Assembly: GCA_003550305.1 (NCBI GenBank)
Contig: QKYT01000216.1
Coordinates: 144,276 to 163,701, forward strand
Source of the DNA: Glomus cerebriforme
Taxonomy: Eukaryota; Glomeromycota; Glomeromycetes; Glomerales; Glomeraceae
Length of the DNA stretch: 19,426 nucleotides
Reading direction: 5' to 3'
The notes beneath the pieces were generated by a model, which worked only from the letters and a program-made list of their open reading frames with translations, made no database searches and was not told the DNA's origin. Below are positions 1 through 8,355 of this stretch, one piece after another. The first letter of the stretch is position 1. Each line of letters starts with the position of its first letter. The position numbers were made by a program, and so were the translations under genes.

Positions 1-759
1 GTCTTAACTTTTAAGTATAAACATAAATTTGCCAATCAAAAGATTTTAACTTTTAAGTATAGATCAGGCACAGATCCGCACAATTTAAAAATTATTTATA
101 CATGCTAATCTAAACGTTACGATTTTCCATGAATTTTTTTAGTTATATAGATATAGATATAGTTTCTATTTCTTGATCATCATTTTAAATGGTTTGTTAA
201 TATTATTTATTTTTATATAATAGCAGTGCCAATTAAAGGCTTTATTTAATCAAAATATTATAATGAATTTTGCGAGATATTATGCAAAAATCACTGGAAT
301 AGTAATAGATTGGATGGCATGTCAAACGACCAAATAGGCACAGCGTAAATTTCAGCTGAATGTGATATAAAATATTAAAATTTTCCAACATCAACCTATA
401 TAATTTTTGCATAATATCGGTCTTCGACCGATATACCGTTCAATAAAAACGCCATGACCAGTTACGGTTATAATTATGATCATTGCCATTCCTAATTGGT
501 TTGATTAAAATATCAACGTTTATAAAATAAATTAATTATGTCTACATATAACTAAATTTGAACTCTATTTTTCATTAAACTTAGTAATAACATACTAAAT
601 ATAGATATATTTCTTTCAATTTTATTAAATAAACTTTTTTGAACCTGGAAGGGATTTGTGACTTAGTGTTAAAATCCATAATTATATTCTTATTAATAGC
701 TGGAACTATTATTGATTCATAATTAGTCATTCTTATTCTTAGATATTTGAATAATTCCT
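1..759. other. Non-coding region downstream of kelch copy A
   Basis: No open frame here looks coding. It contains a 16-nt direct repeat (TTAACTTTTAAGTATA at 4-19 and 46-61), a short TATAGA-type microsatellite near 146-162, an inverted-repeat element (277-417) and a perfect short hairpin (414-434). The last part, about 600-759, is probably the 3' untranslated region and downstream flank of kelch copy A, which is read leftward and stops at 760. Confidence 0.6.
277..417. repeat. Short element bounded by 15-nt perfect inverted repeats
   Basis: ATATTATGCAAAAAT at 277-291 recurs as its exact reverse complement at 403-417, enclosing about 110 bases with no open frame. Next to the right arm, 414-434 forms a perfect 9-bp stem (arm ATATCGGTC) with a 3-nt TTC loop. 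The shape is that of a small non-autonomous transposon (MITE-like) or a cruciform-forming sequence. I see no clear target-site duplication, so the mobile-element reading is inference. Confidence 0.35.
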
Positions 760-2654
760 TCAGTAAGAATTGCTATTTCCATGAATTTGTATTACATGAT
801 TCTGCTTTTGCTTATTTTTATTCCATTTATATAAAAAGAAAACTCCAAATGATAATAATATACCACCAAACAAAGATCCTACAATTGCGTCAGCCATAGC
901 TGCTGGTGTAATATTTGATGAATTAATGTTATTGGATGGTTGTGAAGATGGTGATGGCATTGAAACTGAAGAATCAAATACTGTTGTCCATATATAATTA
1001 TTATTATTACTTATATCAAGTAACAAAATGTCACTATCAGTATATTGATCATAGCCAGATCCTATTAAAGTTAATATATTTTTGTTAAAATAATAATCAT
1101 TAATTATATAATATATTATTATATATAAAATGTTATATTTACCATATGATATGACCATATATTTTCCAATTACATTTGCTTTATGATAACTTCGGGCTCT
1201 TGGAATTTCACCAGAAATATTTGGAATATTCCATTCAAATGTATTTATATTCAAAGTATAAAGTGAATCATTAAGAATTATGTTTCCTGTTGTTCCAGAT
1301 TGTTTTCCTCCAAATATTATTATCTGTTGACCATCCAATCCTATTATAATAAAACGATTAATGATTGAGATTTAAATTTTATTTATTTAATACATACCAA
1401 GTATAGCAGATAAACCATCTCTATTAGAAGGTATTGATCCTGACGTTGTCTAATCGATTATTATTGTTAGCTAAAAAAAACAAAATTAAAAAATCGAAAT
1501 TTCAATATGATAATAATAGACTTACTTTTGTATTCCAGCTATCATTAACAGTATCATACATATAAACCTATTAAAAATAAATCATTTAATCAGCTTTGAC
1601 TGTCTTGTCTCGTAAAATTTCGGAATTAATTACGGTAGTTATTTCTAAGAAATTATTTGCATATAGAATAATATCTGATATATAAAGGCAGGTCATAATG
1701 AACCTAATAAACCTCTTTCCTTTTTTGGATAATTTAAGATAATGTCAGCCAGAAATTTATAATAGCTGACTGACACTATCGTAATTCCGGCCCTGAAAAA
1801 ATGCGTACAGCTAATAGTAAATTTTTTCTGGCCCCTGTATACATATTTCGGGGTGGGGTCCTTATAAAATATTACCTCATTTAACGGTAAGCTCTCATTT
1901 TGACCGCTCATGCCACCTAAATAATTAACAAAATAAGTTAAATATGATTGTTTTTAACATTTCTGGCAAGTAGCATAATTGTTGCGATAATAAATTTTAT
2001 CTCACCTATATAAATAATGTTTTTATTAGGTAATATAACTGCACCATAATTAATTCTTGGAACGGGTGCATTTAAAGAACTACCTTTTCCCCAACTTAAA
2101 TTTATTGTATCTAAAATAAGCATATCATTTACAAAAGTATTATCTACTACTAAGTATCCACCAAATAAATATATTTTTCCATTATAATCGGTAATGGCTG
2201 TTAAGCTTCTCCTCCTAGGATAACTTACTCCAGCTATTGATGGAATATTCCATGAGTTAGTTTGTGTATCAAACATATAAACCAAAGCCATATTATCGAT
2301 ATTTGTCAAATTTCTTCCTCCATACAGAATTATTGTATTATTATTTGCACCACCTTTAACGGATGCAGCACCAATGTGTGATGGAATAATATTAAGACTT
2401 GTTAAATCATGCCATAATAATGATTGAGTACTAAATGGAACGGATACGTCAAGATAAAAAAATTGTTTTCCCGCAGTAATAGTTCCAACAAGAGTATCAA
2501 TTCCACTTAAGATATACAATTTATTATCAACATATGTAGCAGTATGAAGATATCGCTTTGATGGGTAGAAGGATGTCATTTGACAATTTATTTCAAATAA
2601 AAATAAGAGTTGAATTAAATTGAGTAATATGAAATATCTTAAAGAATTCAACAT
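760..2654 (-). CDS. Kelch-repeat single-pass membrane protein, copy A
   Basis: Six exons on the minus strand: 2654-2006, 1916-1876, 1567-1526, 1449-1398, 1340-1143 and 1061-760 (TGA). Together they give 1284 nt, 427 residues. Introns are GT-AG with phases 1,0,0,1,1. Residues 1-25 form a signal peptide ending near NCQ. Six kelch blades follow, with cores around residues 48-51 (ILSG), 110-113 (LYGG), 163-166 (LFGG), 215-218 (YIGG), 270-273 (IFGG) and 325-328. A Ser/Pro/Asn-rich linker (about 358-380), one membrane helix (about 381-405) and a basic tail complete it. The predicted product is a type I surface protein with an extracellular six-bladed beta-propeller, a fold used for protein binding; no ligand can be named. 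I chose the ATG at 2654 over the in-frame one at 2669 because its ATCATG context is shared with copies B and C. Intron 2 (308 nt) carries an insertion. Confidence 0.85.
1062..1142 (-). other. Intron 5 of kelch copy A, readable in frame
   Basis: This 81-nt intron (GTAAAT donor, TTTAATAG acceptor) is a multiple of three and has no stop in the reading frame. Retaining it would insert 27 residues rich in Ile and Tyr into the sixth kelch blade. The paralogous introns in copies B (67 nt) and C (73 nt) are not multiples of three. Splicing is preferred here because the paralogue exon joins match exactly. Confidence 0.6.
1597..1866. mobile_element. Probable repeat insertion in intron 2 of kelch copy A
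   Basis: Intron 2 is 308 nt in copy A but 76 nt in B and 93 nt in C. The extra sequence is less AT-rich than the gene's other introns. It holds an imperfect inverted repeat (1621-1638 against 1776-1790, CGGAATTA...TAATTCCG), an inner hairpin (GTCAGC at 1744-1749 with GCTGAC at 1765-1770) and a G-rich end (GGGGTGGGG at 1850-1858). The donor side (about 1867-1875) and acceptor side (1568-1596) still resemble the short intron of copy B. The structure suggests a non-autonomous element inserted after the A/B duplication. Edges are approximate and no target duplication was confirmed. Confidence 0.45.
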
Positions 2655-3123
2655 GATTATAGCTTTCAAATCTTAAATAATATACATATATTTTAAAATA
2701 CGTTCAAAAAAATAATTTTACGGATAAATTTGTATCAACTCGTATATATTTGATTTCATAAATATGAAAGATACCTCAATTACTATCGTGTAACTATTTA
2801 TAGAATTTTTTTAAGCGATTCATCATGTCACAAAAGGAATTAAGATATTCATTGATTTTACAGTTTGAAGTAACACGTAGCGTACTCTAAATATAACCAT
2901 AAAAGTATTGGTTGGTTAATATATTTTGTGTCAAAACTTAATCAAAGTCAAGGGACCTGTATTTAACGTTAATTTATTTGTCCTAGACGGTTTAATTATC
3001 AGTGTTTATTTTAATATTATTGTTCTTTATGGATTAGTAATAATCAGAGAAATAATATATAGAAATGTTTTGAATTAGTTTTATAACACGCCAATAAAGA
3101 CAAAATTGCATTTATTTCTCGCA
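2655..3123. other. Upstream flank of kelch copy A, no gene seen
   Basis: This should contain the promoter and 5' untranslated region of kelch copy A, which reads leftward from 2654. I find no open frame of note. The upstream element shared by copies B and C (core GGTTCTGAGCGCC) is absent here. Confidence 0.5.
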
Positions 3124-3289
3124 TTAAGCGTTTACCAACCCTCATTTTTGCGCTTAAATATGACTTAAATTTTTTTTTCTTTTTTTTTTTTTGTTTTTTT
3201 GTTTTTTTTTTTAAAATTTAGAATTTTATTTATTTATTCATTTTTTGTGGTACGTTTAAATGCTGGGGACTAGTAAAATAAACGCTTAA
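3124..3289. repeat. Poly-T tract enclosed by 11-nt inverted repeats
   Basis: TTAAGCGTTTA at 3124-3134 is exactly inverted at 3279-3289 (TAAACGCTTAA). Between them is a T-rich run (3170-3212) broken only by a few G and C. This could be a small inverted-repeat element, or the poly(A) end of a minus-strand retroelement insertion. No coding remnant supports either reading. Confidence 0.3.
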
Positions 3290-4033
3290 AGTAAAATTAA
3301 AGCTATAATAAACATTCTTTTTTGTCTGGTCCAAAATATAAATTATACTTACGCCAAATTTGTAACACAATGTCCTCTTTAAGAAATTCATTTATTTTTG
3401 TTTGTGGTACTTTCTAAACAAAAAAATAATGACAAACATTTTTTTTAGAAAATTATTTATTAAGATGCAACAAAACCTTCAGGAGTTCAAACCCGTTAAT
3501 ATTAATTATTATTATTGGAATTATGTGAGGAATTGTGCTCCTATTTGAAATTCGAAGTCTATATCGGGAATAACGGGCCGTTGTGCAATGTGCATACAAT
3601 GGTTTAATTCCGTTACGAAAATTCTTTTTGTGCTATTATTTTATCCTTTATTATTGTAGATCTTATTTATTTCAGTATTACGAAAATCAAATACATTATG
3701 GAAAATTCGCCACTACTTTCTTTTTAGATCATGAGTTGGGGAGCTAGTTATATCCTTTCATATATTTCTATTATGTAATAATTTTAAATTTACTTGAAAT
3801 AAAATTGATATACAATCTTAGTAATAAATACTTTATGGATTAAGAAGGAACATTTTTAACTTTCAGATTAAGAATTTTGGTTTTATTTTCAATTCTTATC
3901 AGCTGAGGCAATAATAATATCAGGAATTATTTTTTTTTGATTTTAATAAATACATTGTATTTTTTGTTATTTTATTATTTTTCATTATTTTATTCCTTAT
4001 GAGTGAAATAAAATTATCTGTAACATACATACA
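3290..4033. other. Non-coding, no feature supported
   Basis: AT-rich sequence with no open frame of note. At 3987-4015 there is a stem-loop (ATTTTATT pairing with AATAAAAT) whose flanks resemble a second one at 4691-4728. Nothing else could be assigned. Confidence 0.4.
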
Positions 4034-4669
4034 ATGATATGTCTAAATCGTACAAGTATATTACTTATTAATGAATCGTTCATTACAACTTTACGAAAAT
4101 GCTATTCAAAAGTGGATATAAATTTTTACAAAAAGTTCAAACGTATTTTTATAATATTGGTTTTAAAATCTTCTCCATTTTATACTTGTATGTTATTGAA
4201 TGGGGCATTAAATTATCGGTCGAAGAATTCAGTCGTTGTGGAATATCTTTCGAAGTTTAAATTTATCAAGATATCAATTTATATATAGTAGTTTCTTTAA
4301 CGTAGTTAATGCAAAACTGCATGTAAAGTTTAATTGGTTATTTATTATAATTTTCTTTTCTATGAATCATTATCCCGAACATTAGTTATACAGGTCATTC
4401 AGGTCATTCACATAATTACGAATATATTAATTCATGAGTATTTGAAAAGATCAAATATGAGATTCATTTAAAGTTTTATCTAGGAATTGTGGAATCTGGG
4501 CCGTTATTTATACATATTATTTCACGATATAATGTATACCGATTGTTTTATTTTCATTCTTGTGTTAGAAGTAATTACTCAAATATGTAATTCCTATTGT
4601 TGCCACATTATTCCTAATGATCGAACTATAACAAATATTGGTCATCGATCGATATTGAAACACCCCTAA
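4034..4669 (+). other. Two weak coding-like stretches of unknown nature
   Basis: Open frames of 84 codons (4034-4288) and 60 codons (4487-4669) lie in tandem on the plus strand. They are slightly less AT-rich than their surroundings, with codons such as CGT, TCG and GTC that are rare in nearby non-coding DNA. I recognise no domain in either. They could be decayed exons of one gene, or chance. Similar stem-loops sit just before (3987-4015) and just after (4691-4728). I do not claim that either is translated. Confidence 0.15.
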
Positions 4670-4978
4670 ATCATTATATATAAATTTTTGTTATTTTATT
4701 CTGTTATCACATGAGAAAATAAAATTATGATCTTACCAATTCAAATATAATCCCTACAGTATCATGTGATAATTGTATGTTATCAAATGAAACATTTATC
4801 AATATTATTAATGGTTTTCTACCTTTAAAAATTTTTTTGCAAAAAAATATTTTATAATTTTTTATATAGAAATTTTATTTGTTAAATAAAATAGTAAACT
4901 ATAAATCTGTACATTTAAAATTGTAAATGGTTTTATTAAGTAGGAAAATATGATAGTCAAATTTATACTATACAACAG

Positions 4979-5280
4979 TAAAAAAAGAAAATCGCAATGA
5001 TAAAAAAAAAAGAAAAGAAATACAACAAAAACAATAAGAAACAAAAGACATTGAAAAAATATTGAAAAGAAATGATGAGGACGAAAGAAAGATAAAGAGA
5101 AACGAAAAAAAATCAAAAAACAATAAGAGAAAATGAAAAGAAACGAAAAGCAAGCAAAAAGTAATGAAAATAAATGAAAAAAAATGAAAAGACAAAAAGG
5201 AATGAAAAGAAATGGAGACGAAAAATACAATAAGGAATGAAAAAATAACAAAGAATTACTACTACCCATAAAAAAAAAGT
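4979..5280. repeat. Purine-rich low-complexity tract
   Basis: About 300 bases of the plus strand consist almost entirely of A and G in degenerate GAAAAGAAA / AATGAAAAG units. The long Phe/Ser/Leu-rich open frames seen on the complementary strand here are a consequence of this composition and are not genes. Confidence 0.8.
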
Positions 5281-5437
5281 AGGTTAATATTATTTTAAAA
5301 GTAAAAAAAGTATAAAATAAAGGAAGACTTACCTCAAATCCCCAATAGACAATAGTCATTTTGAGATTATTTGGATTATTTAAAAAAAAACATAAAAAAG
5401 CAAAATAACACGAATTTGTCATTTGATCGACCTTGAT

Positions 5438-5654
5438 TTCGATTGGCTGATATTCTATCATGTGATTTATATATATATATATATATATATAAAAAACTAT
5501 AGTACTGGCTAACATATCCATTTGTCATTTGAGAAATAAAATGACGCGGTCATTCATCATTTCAAGTCATTTTACCTTGATTGGCGTATTATACTTACAG
5601 CCAATAATTAATTGACAACATTAAATATTTTCAGCCAATAAAATAATGCCAACA
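5438..5654 (+). promoter_or_regulatory. CCAAT-rich upstream region with ERSE-like tandem repeats
   Basis: Four CCAAT boxes lie upstream of the BiP-like gene: ATTGG (reverse orientation) near 5441 and at 5580-5584, and CCAAT at 5601-5605 and 5635-5639. The last two begin direct repeats of the form CAGCCAATAA-n-AAT-n-n-CAACA. In both, nine bases separate CCAAT from a (A/C)CAAC block (5615-5619 and 5649-5653). The animal ER stress element upstream of BiP is CCAAT-N9-CCACG, so spacing and first half match but the second half differs at two or three positions. The resemblance is seen; function is inference. No heat-shock element (alternating GAA/TTC) was found. Confidence 0.4.
5469..5491. repeat. 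TA dinucleotide microsatellite
   Basis: An uninterrupted TA run of about 23 bases lies upstream of the Hsp70 gene. It falls between two copies of ATTTGTCATTTGA (5414-5426 and 5520-5532). Confidence 0.85.
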
Positions 5655-5723
5655 ATATTTTATTCAATTTCTTCCAAACTTTTCAGTTGTGAACATTTGT
5701 ATTTGAAAAATCTTTCACTTTAA

Positions 5724-7607
5724 ATGAACGAGGATAATAACATCAAATTTGTTGCAACGTTAAGTTTTATAATATTAACTATTCTATCTATTCTTATTAC
5801 AATGATCCCGGGCCAGCAACATGTACTTACTGATGAAAAACCTGTCTTTGGAACAGGTATTAAATTGTTAAATAATTATTAATAGGTTATGTTTTTTCGA
5901 AACTTTATATAATAATTACTAATATATTTTTATGTTTATATACACTGATTGATAGTTATTGGCATAGATTTAGGTTCAACTTATACTCGTGTTGGAGTAT
6001 ACGTAAATGGAAGTGTTGAAATAATAGCCAATGTCCAGAGTCCGTATGTTGTCTTCACTGATGAAGGATGCCTAGTCAGCGATACGGCAAAAAATCACTA
6101 CTCAAATTACCCTAGGAATAACATATTTGACATTAAACGATTAATTGATTATTTCTTTAATGATAAAGAAGTTCAACAAGATATTGAACAATTTCCGTTC
6201 AAGATTATTGACAAAGTTGATGGTCCTGCCATTCAAGTCACAATAAAAGGTAAAGAAATGACATTTACATTTGAAGAAATTTTTGCCAAAATCCTTGGAA
6301 AAATGAAAGAAATTGCCAGATCATATTTAGGAAAGGAAATTACAAAGGCAGTAGTTACAGTTCCAGCTTATTTTAATTATGATCAATTTAAATCCGTGAG
6401 GGTTGCTGGAAAAATTGCTGGACTTGATATTCTCAGAATTGTAAATGAAAAGGTAGCGACTGCAATTGCATATGGTTATCATAAATCCGAAGAGGAAGTT
6501 CAAATCCTTGTCTACGATCTTGCAGGAGTACTTTTGATGTTTCTCTTATGTCCGTCGATGATGGTATTCTTGCAACATTAGCATCTACTAGCGATATAAA
6601 TTTTGGAGGTGAAAATTTCAACAACCGAGTCATTGACCATTTCGTCAAACTTTATGAAAAGAAAAATAAGGTAGATATTTCACAAGATTTAAAAGCCATG
6701 GATAAATTAAAGCGAGAAGTTGAAAAGTCCAAGCGTATATTATCTTCTCAGATGTCAACTTGTATCAAAATTGAATCATTTCATGAAGGAAAAGATTTTT
6801 CTGAAACTTTGACTCGTGCCCAATTTGAAGAACTTAATAATGATCTCTTTCTTAAAACAATAAAATCTGTTGAACAAGTTTTGAAAGATGCAAAGATTAA
6901 AAAAAAAGATGTACATGATATTTTACTTGTTGGTGGTTCTACATATATTTCTAAAATTCAACAACTCCTTGAAGAATTTTTTGATGGCAAAAAAAGTTTC
7001 CAAAAATATTAATCCTGATGAAGTTGTTGTATATGGTAACACTGTATATGGAAGTTTTTGTAAAGAATATTCATTTGATGGTGTTTATCTTGGTCCTATT
7101 GATATTGCCCTTCTTACACTTGGTATTGAAGTAACTGGTGGCGTGATGGCAAAATTGATTTCTCGTGGTATCATAATTCCCGTTAAAATGTCACAAAATT
7201 TCACCACCGCTGCGGATAATCAGCATAGTGTATTAATTCAAGTTTACGAAGGTGAACATTCTATTACTAAATACAACAACCTGCTTGGCAAGTTTGAATT
7301 AACGGGCATACCACCTGCACCACGAGGTATGCCGCAGATTGAGGTCACATTTGAACTAGATAACGAAGATATACTACACGTATCTGCAGTCGATAAGGGT
7401 ACAGGTAGATCCGAATCGATTGTAATTTTATACTACAAAATTCGTCATAAAGGAATTACCGAGGAAGCTGAACAATTCGCTGAAGAGGATAAAGTTCAAA
7501 TTGAACGTATAGGAGCTAGTAATCAAATTGAAAGTTTTGCATATACACTCGAAAATCAAATTTCTGACGAGTCATCTTCACTATTAAAATCTCACGATGA
7601 TTTGTAA
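5724..7607 (+). pseudogene. BiP-like ER Hsp70, two frameshifts and shortened C-terminus
   Basis: Exon 1 (5724-5856) encodes a hydrophobic signal or anchor segment. It splices in phase 1 to exon 2 (5956-7607), restoring the GTVIGIDLG start of the ATPase domain. Homology to ER Hsp70 (BiP/Kar2) runs throughout: [46 protein letters not shown] and FAEED. One base is missing near 6525-6530 inside the phosphate-binding DLGGGTFD motif, and one extra A lies in a 7-A run at 6989-6995. The two cancel, so 5'- and 3'-parts share a frame but 6531-6995 is shifted, with stops. Other departures are IDLGST for IDLGTT, NEKVATA for NEPTAAA, GGSTYIS for GGSTRIP, loss of about eight residues before FAEED, and no distal lid. 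It ends SHDDL, which resembles the HDEL/KDEL retrieval signal. Probably a pseudogene; if both indels are assembly errors it would encode about 594 residues against roughly 650 for BiP. Confidence 0.8.
5857..5955 (+). other. Intron of the BiP-like gene
   Basis: A 99-nt intron with a GTATTA donor, a TACTAAT branch-point-like motif at 5917-5923 and a GATAG acceptor. Removing it joins GGAACAG to TTATTGGC and yields the Hsp70 opening GTVIGIDLG, which is strong support for the splice. Confidence 0.8.
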
Positions 7608-8355
7608 ATAATAATATCCAGCCTGAATTAAATTTGGTACAAGTTGAACTAAAAATCCCATTAAAGAAAGAATATAGCAGAAAGTTTATCTACAACGATC
7701 ATATATACAGTATATGTTATATTATAGGATCACAAAACAATCAGTTGGATAATTGGATAATGACTCTTTAACAAATTCTTACGAAGAAATACTTTTAAAA
7801 ATTGTAATATTTTCAAAAAAAATGCGTATTTTTTTTTAATATTGCAATATTACTTTTAATATTAATAACGCTATAAACTTTAATCAATGTATAGACTCAT
7901 CATTAGAATTGCGCGGAATCGATATTTTATGCAGGTCGATATTGGTACACGCATTAATATTATGAACATTGCATTCGAATTCTATTAACTGTTAATATTT
8001 TAACTTAACAGTTTTAAATATCTAATTCTAATTTCGAATCTTATCCTTAACTAATTTGAAAAATGAGAAAATAAAAGTTTTTGTGATATACTTGACTATG
8101 TCAGAATGCATCCTTTTCGCTGCTATGGAATAATTGCAGACGCAATAAAATAATTTTATATTTTTCATGAATTATAAAAATAAATGATTACAATCTTAAG
8201 TATTGTAATACAAAGTTTAATATTATTAAATGCTTTATTTTGTTAGAAAATTTTCATATCAAAAAAAAGCGTTAATAAAATTACAAGTAATCGATTCATC
8301 GTCAAAATATTTCTGTTTAATTTCCATCATGTGATCAATTCAAATCACGTGATTA
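7608..8355. other. Intergenic region between convergent Hsp70 and kelch copy B
   Basis: Both neighbouring genes end into this stretch, so it holds their 3' flanks. A perfect 9-bp hairpin (AACTGTTAA at 7987-7995 with its inverse at 8005-8013) and the palindrome ATCACGTGAT (8344-8353) are present. The missing C-terminal lid of the Hsp70 is not found here in any frame I could follow. Confidence 0.5.

Noticed and set aside
1693..1875. Extension of kelch copy A exon 2 as coding sequence
   Set aside because: Copies B and C show a donor right after the Asn/Asp-Glu codons; the extension is the inserted repeat in the intron.
3475..3500. AGTTCAAACCC resembling a tRNA B box
   Set aside because: No D-arm or acceptor stem can be formed upstream at the proper distance.
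4862..5521. Long Phe/Leu/Ser-rich open frames on the minus strand
   Set aside because: They arise from the purine-rich low-complexity tract and the TA microsatellite; residue composition is extreme and no domain is visible.
6433..6648. Minus-strand open frame within the Hsp70 gene
   Set aside because: It lies antisense to clearly homologous Hsp70 coding sequence.
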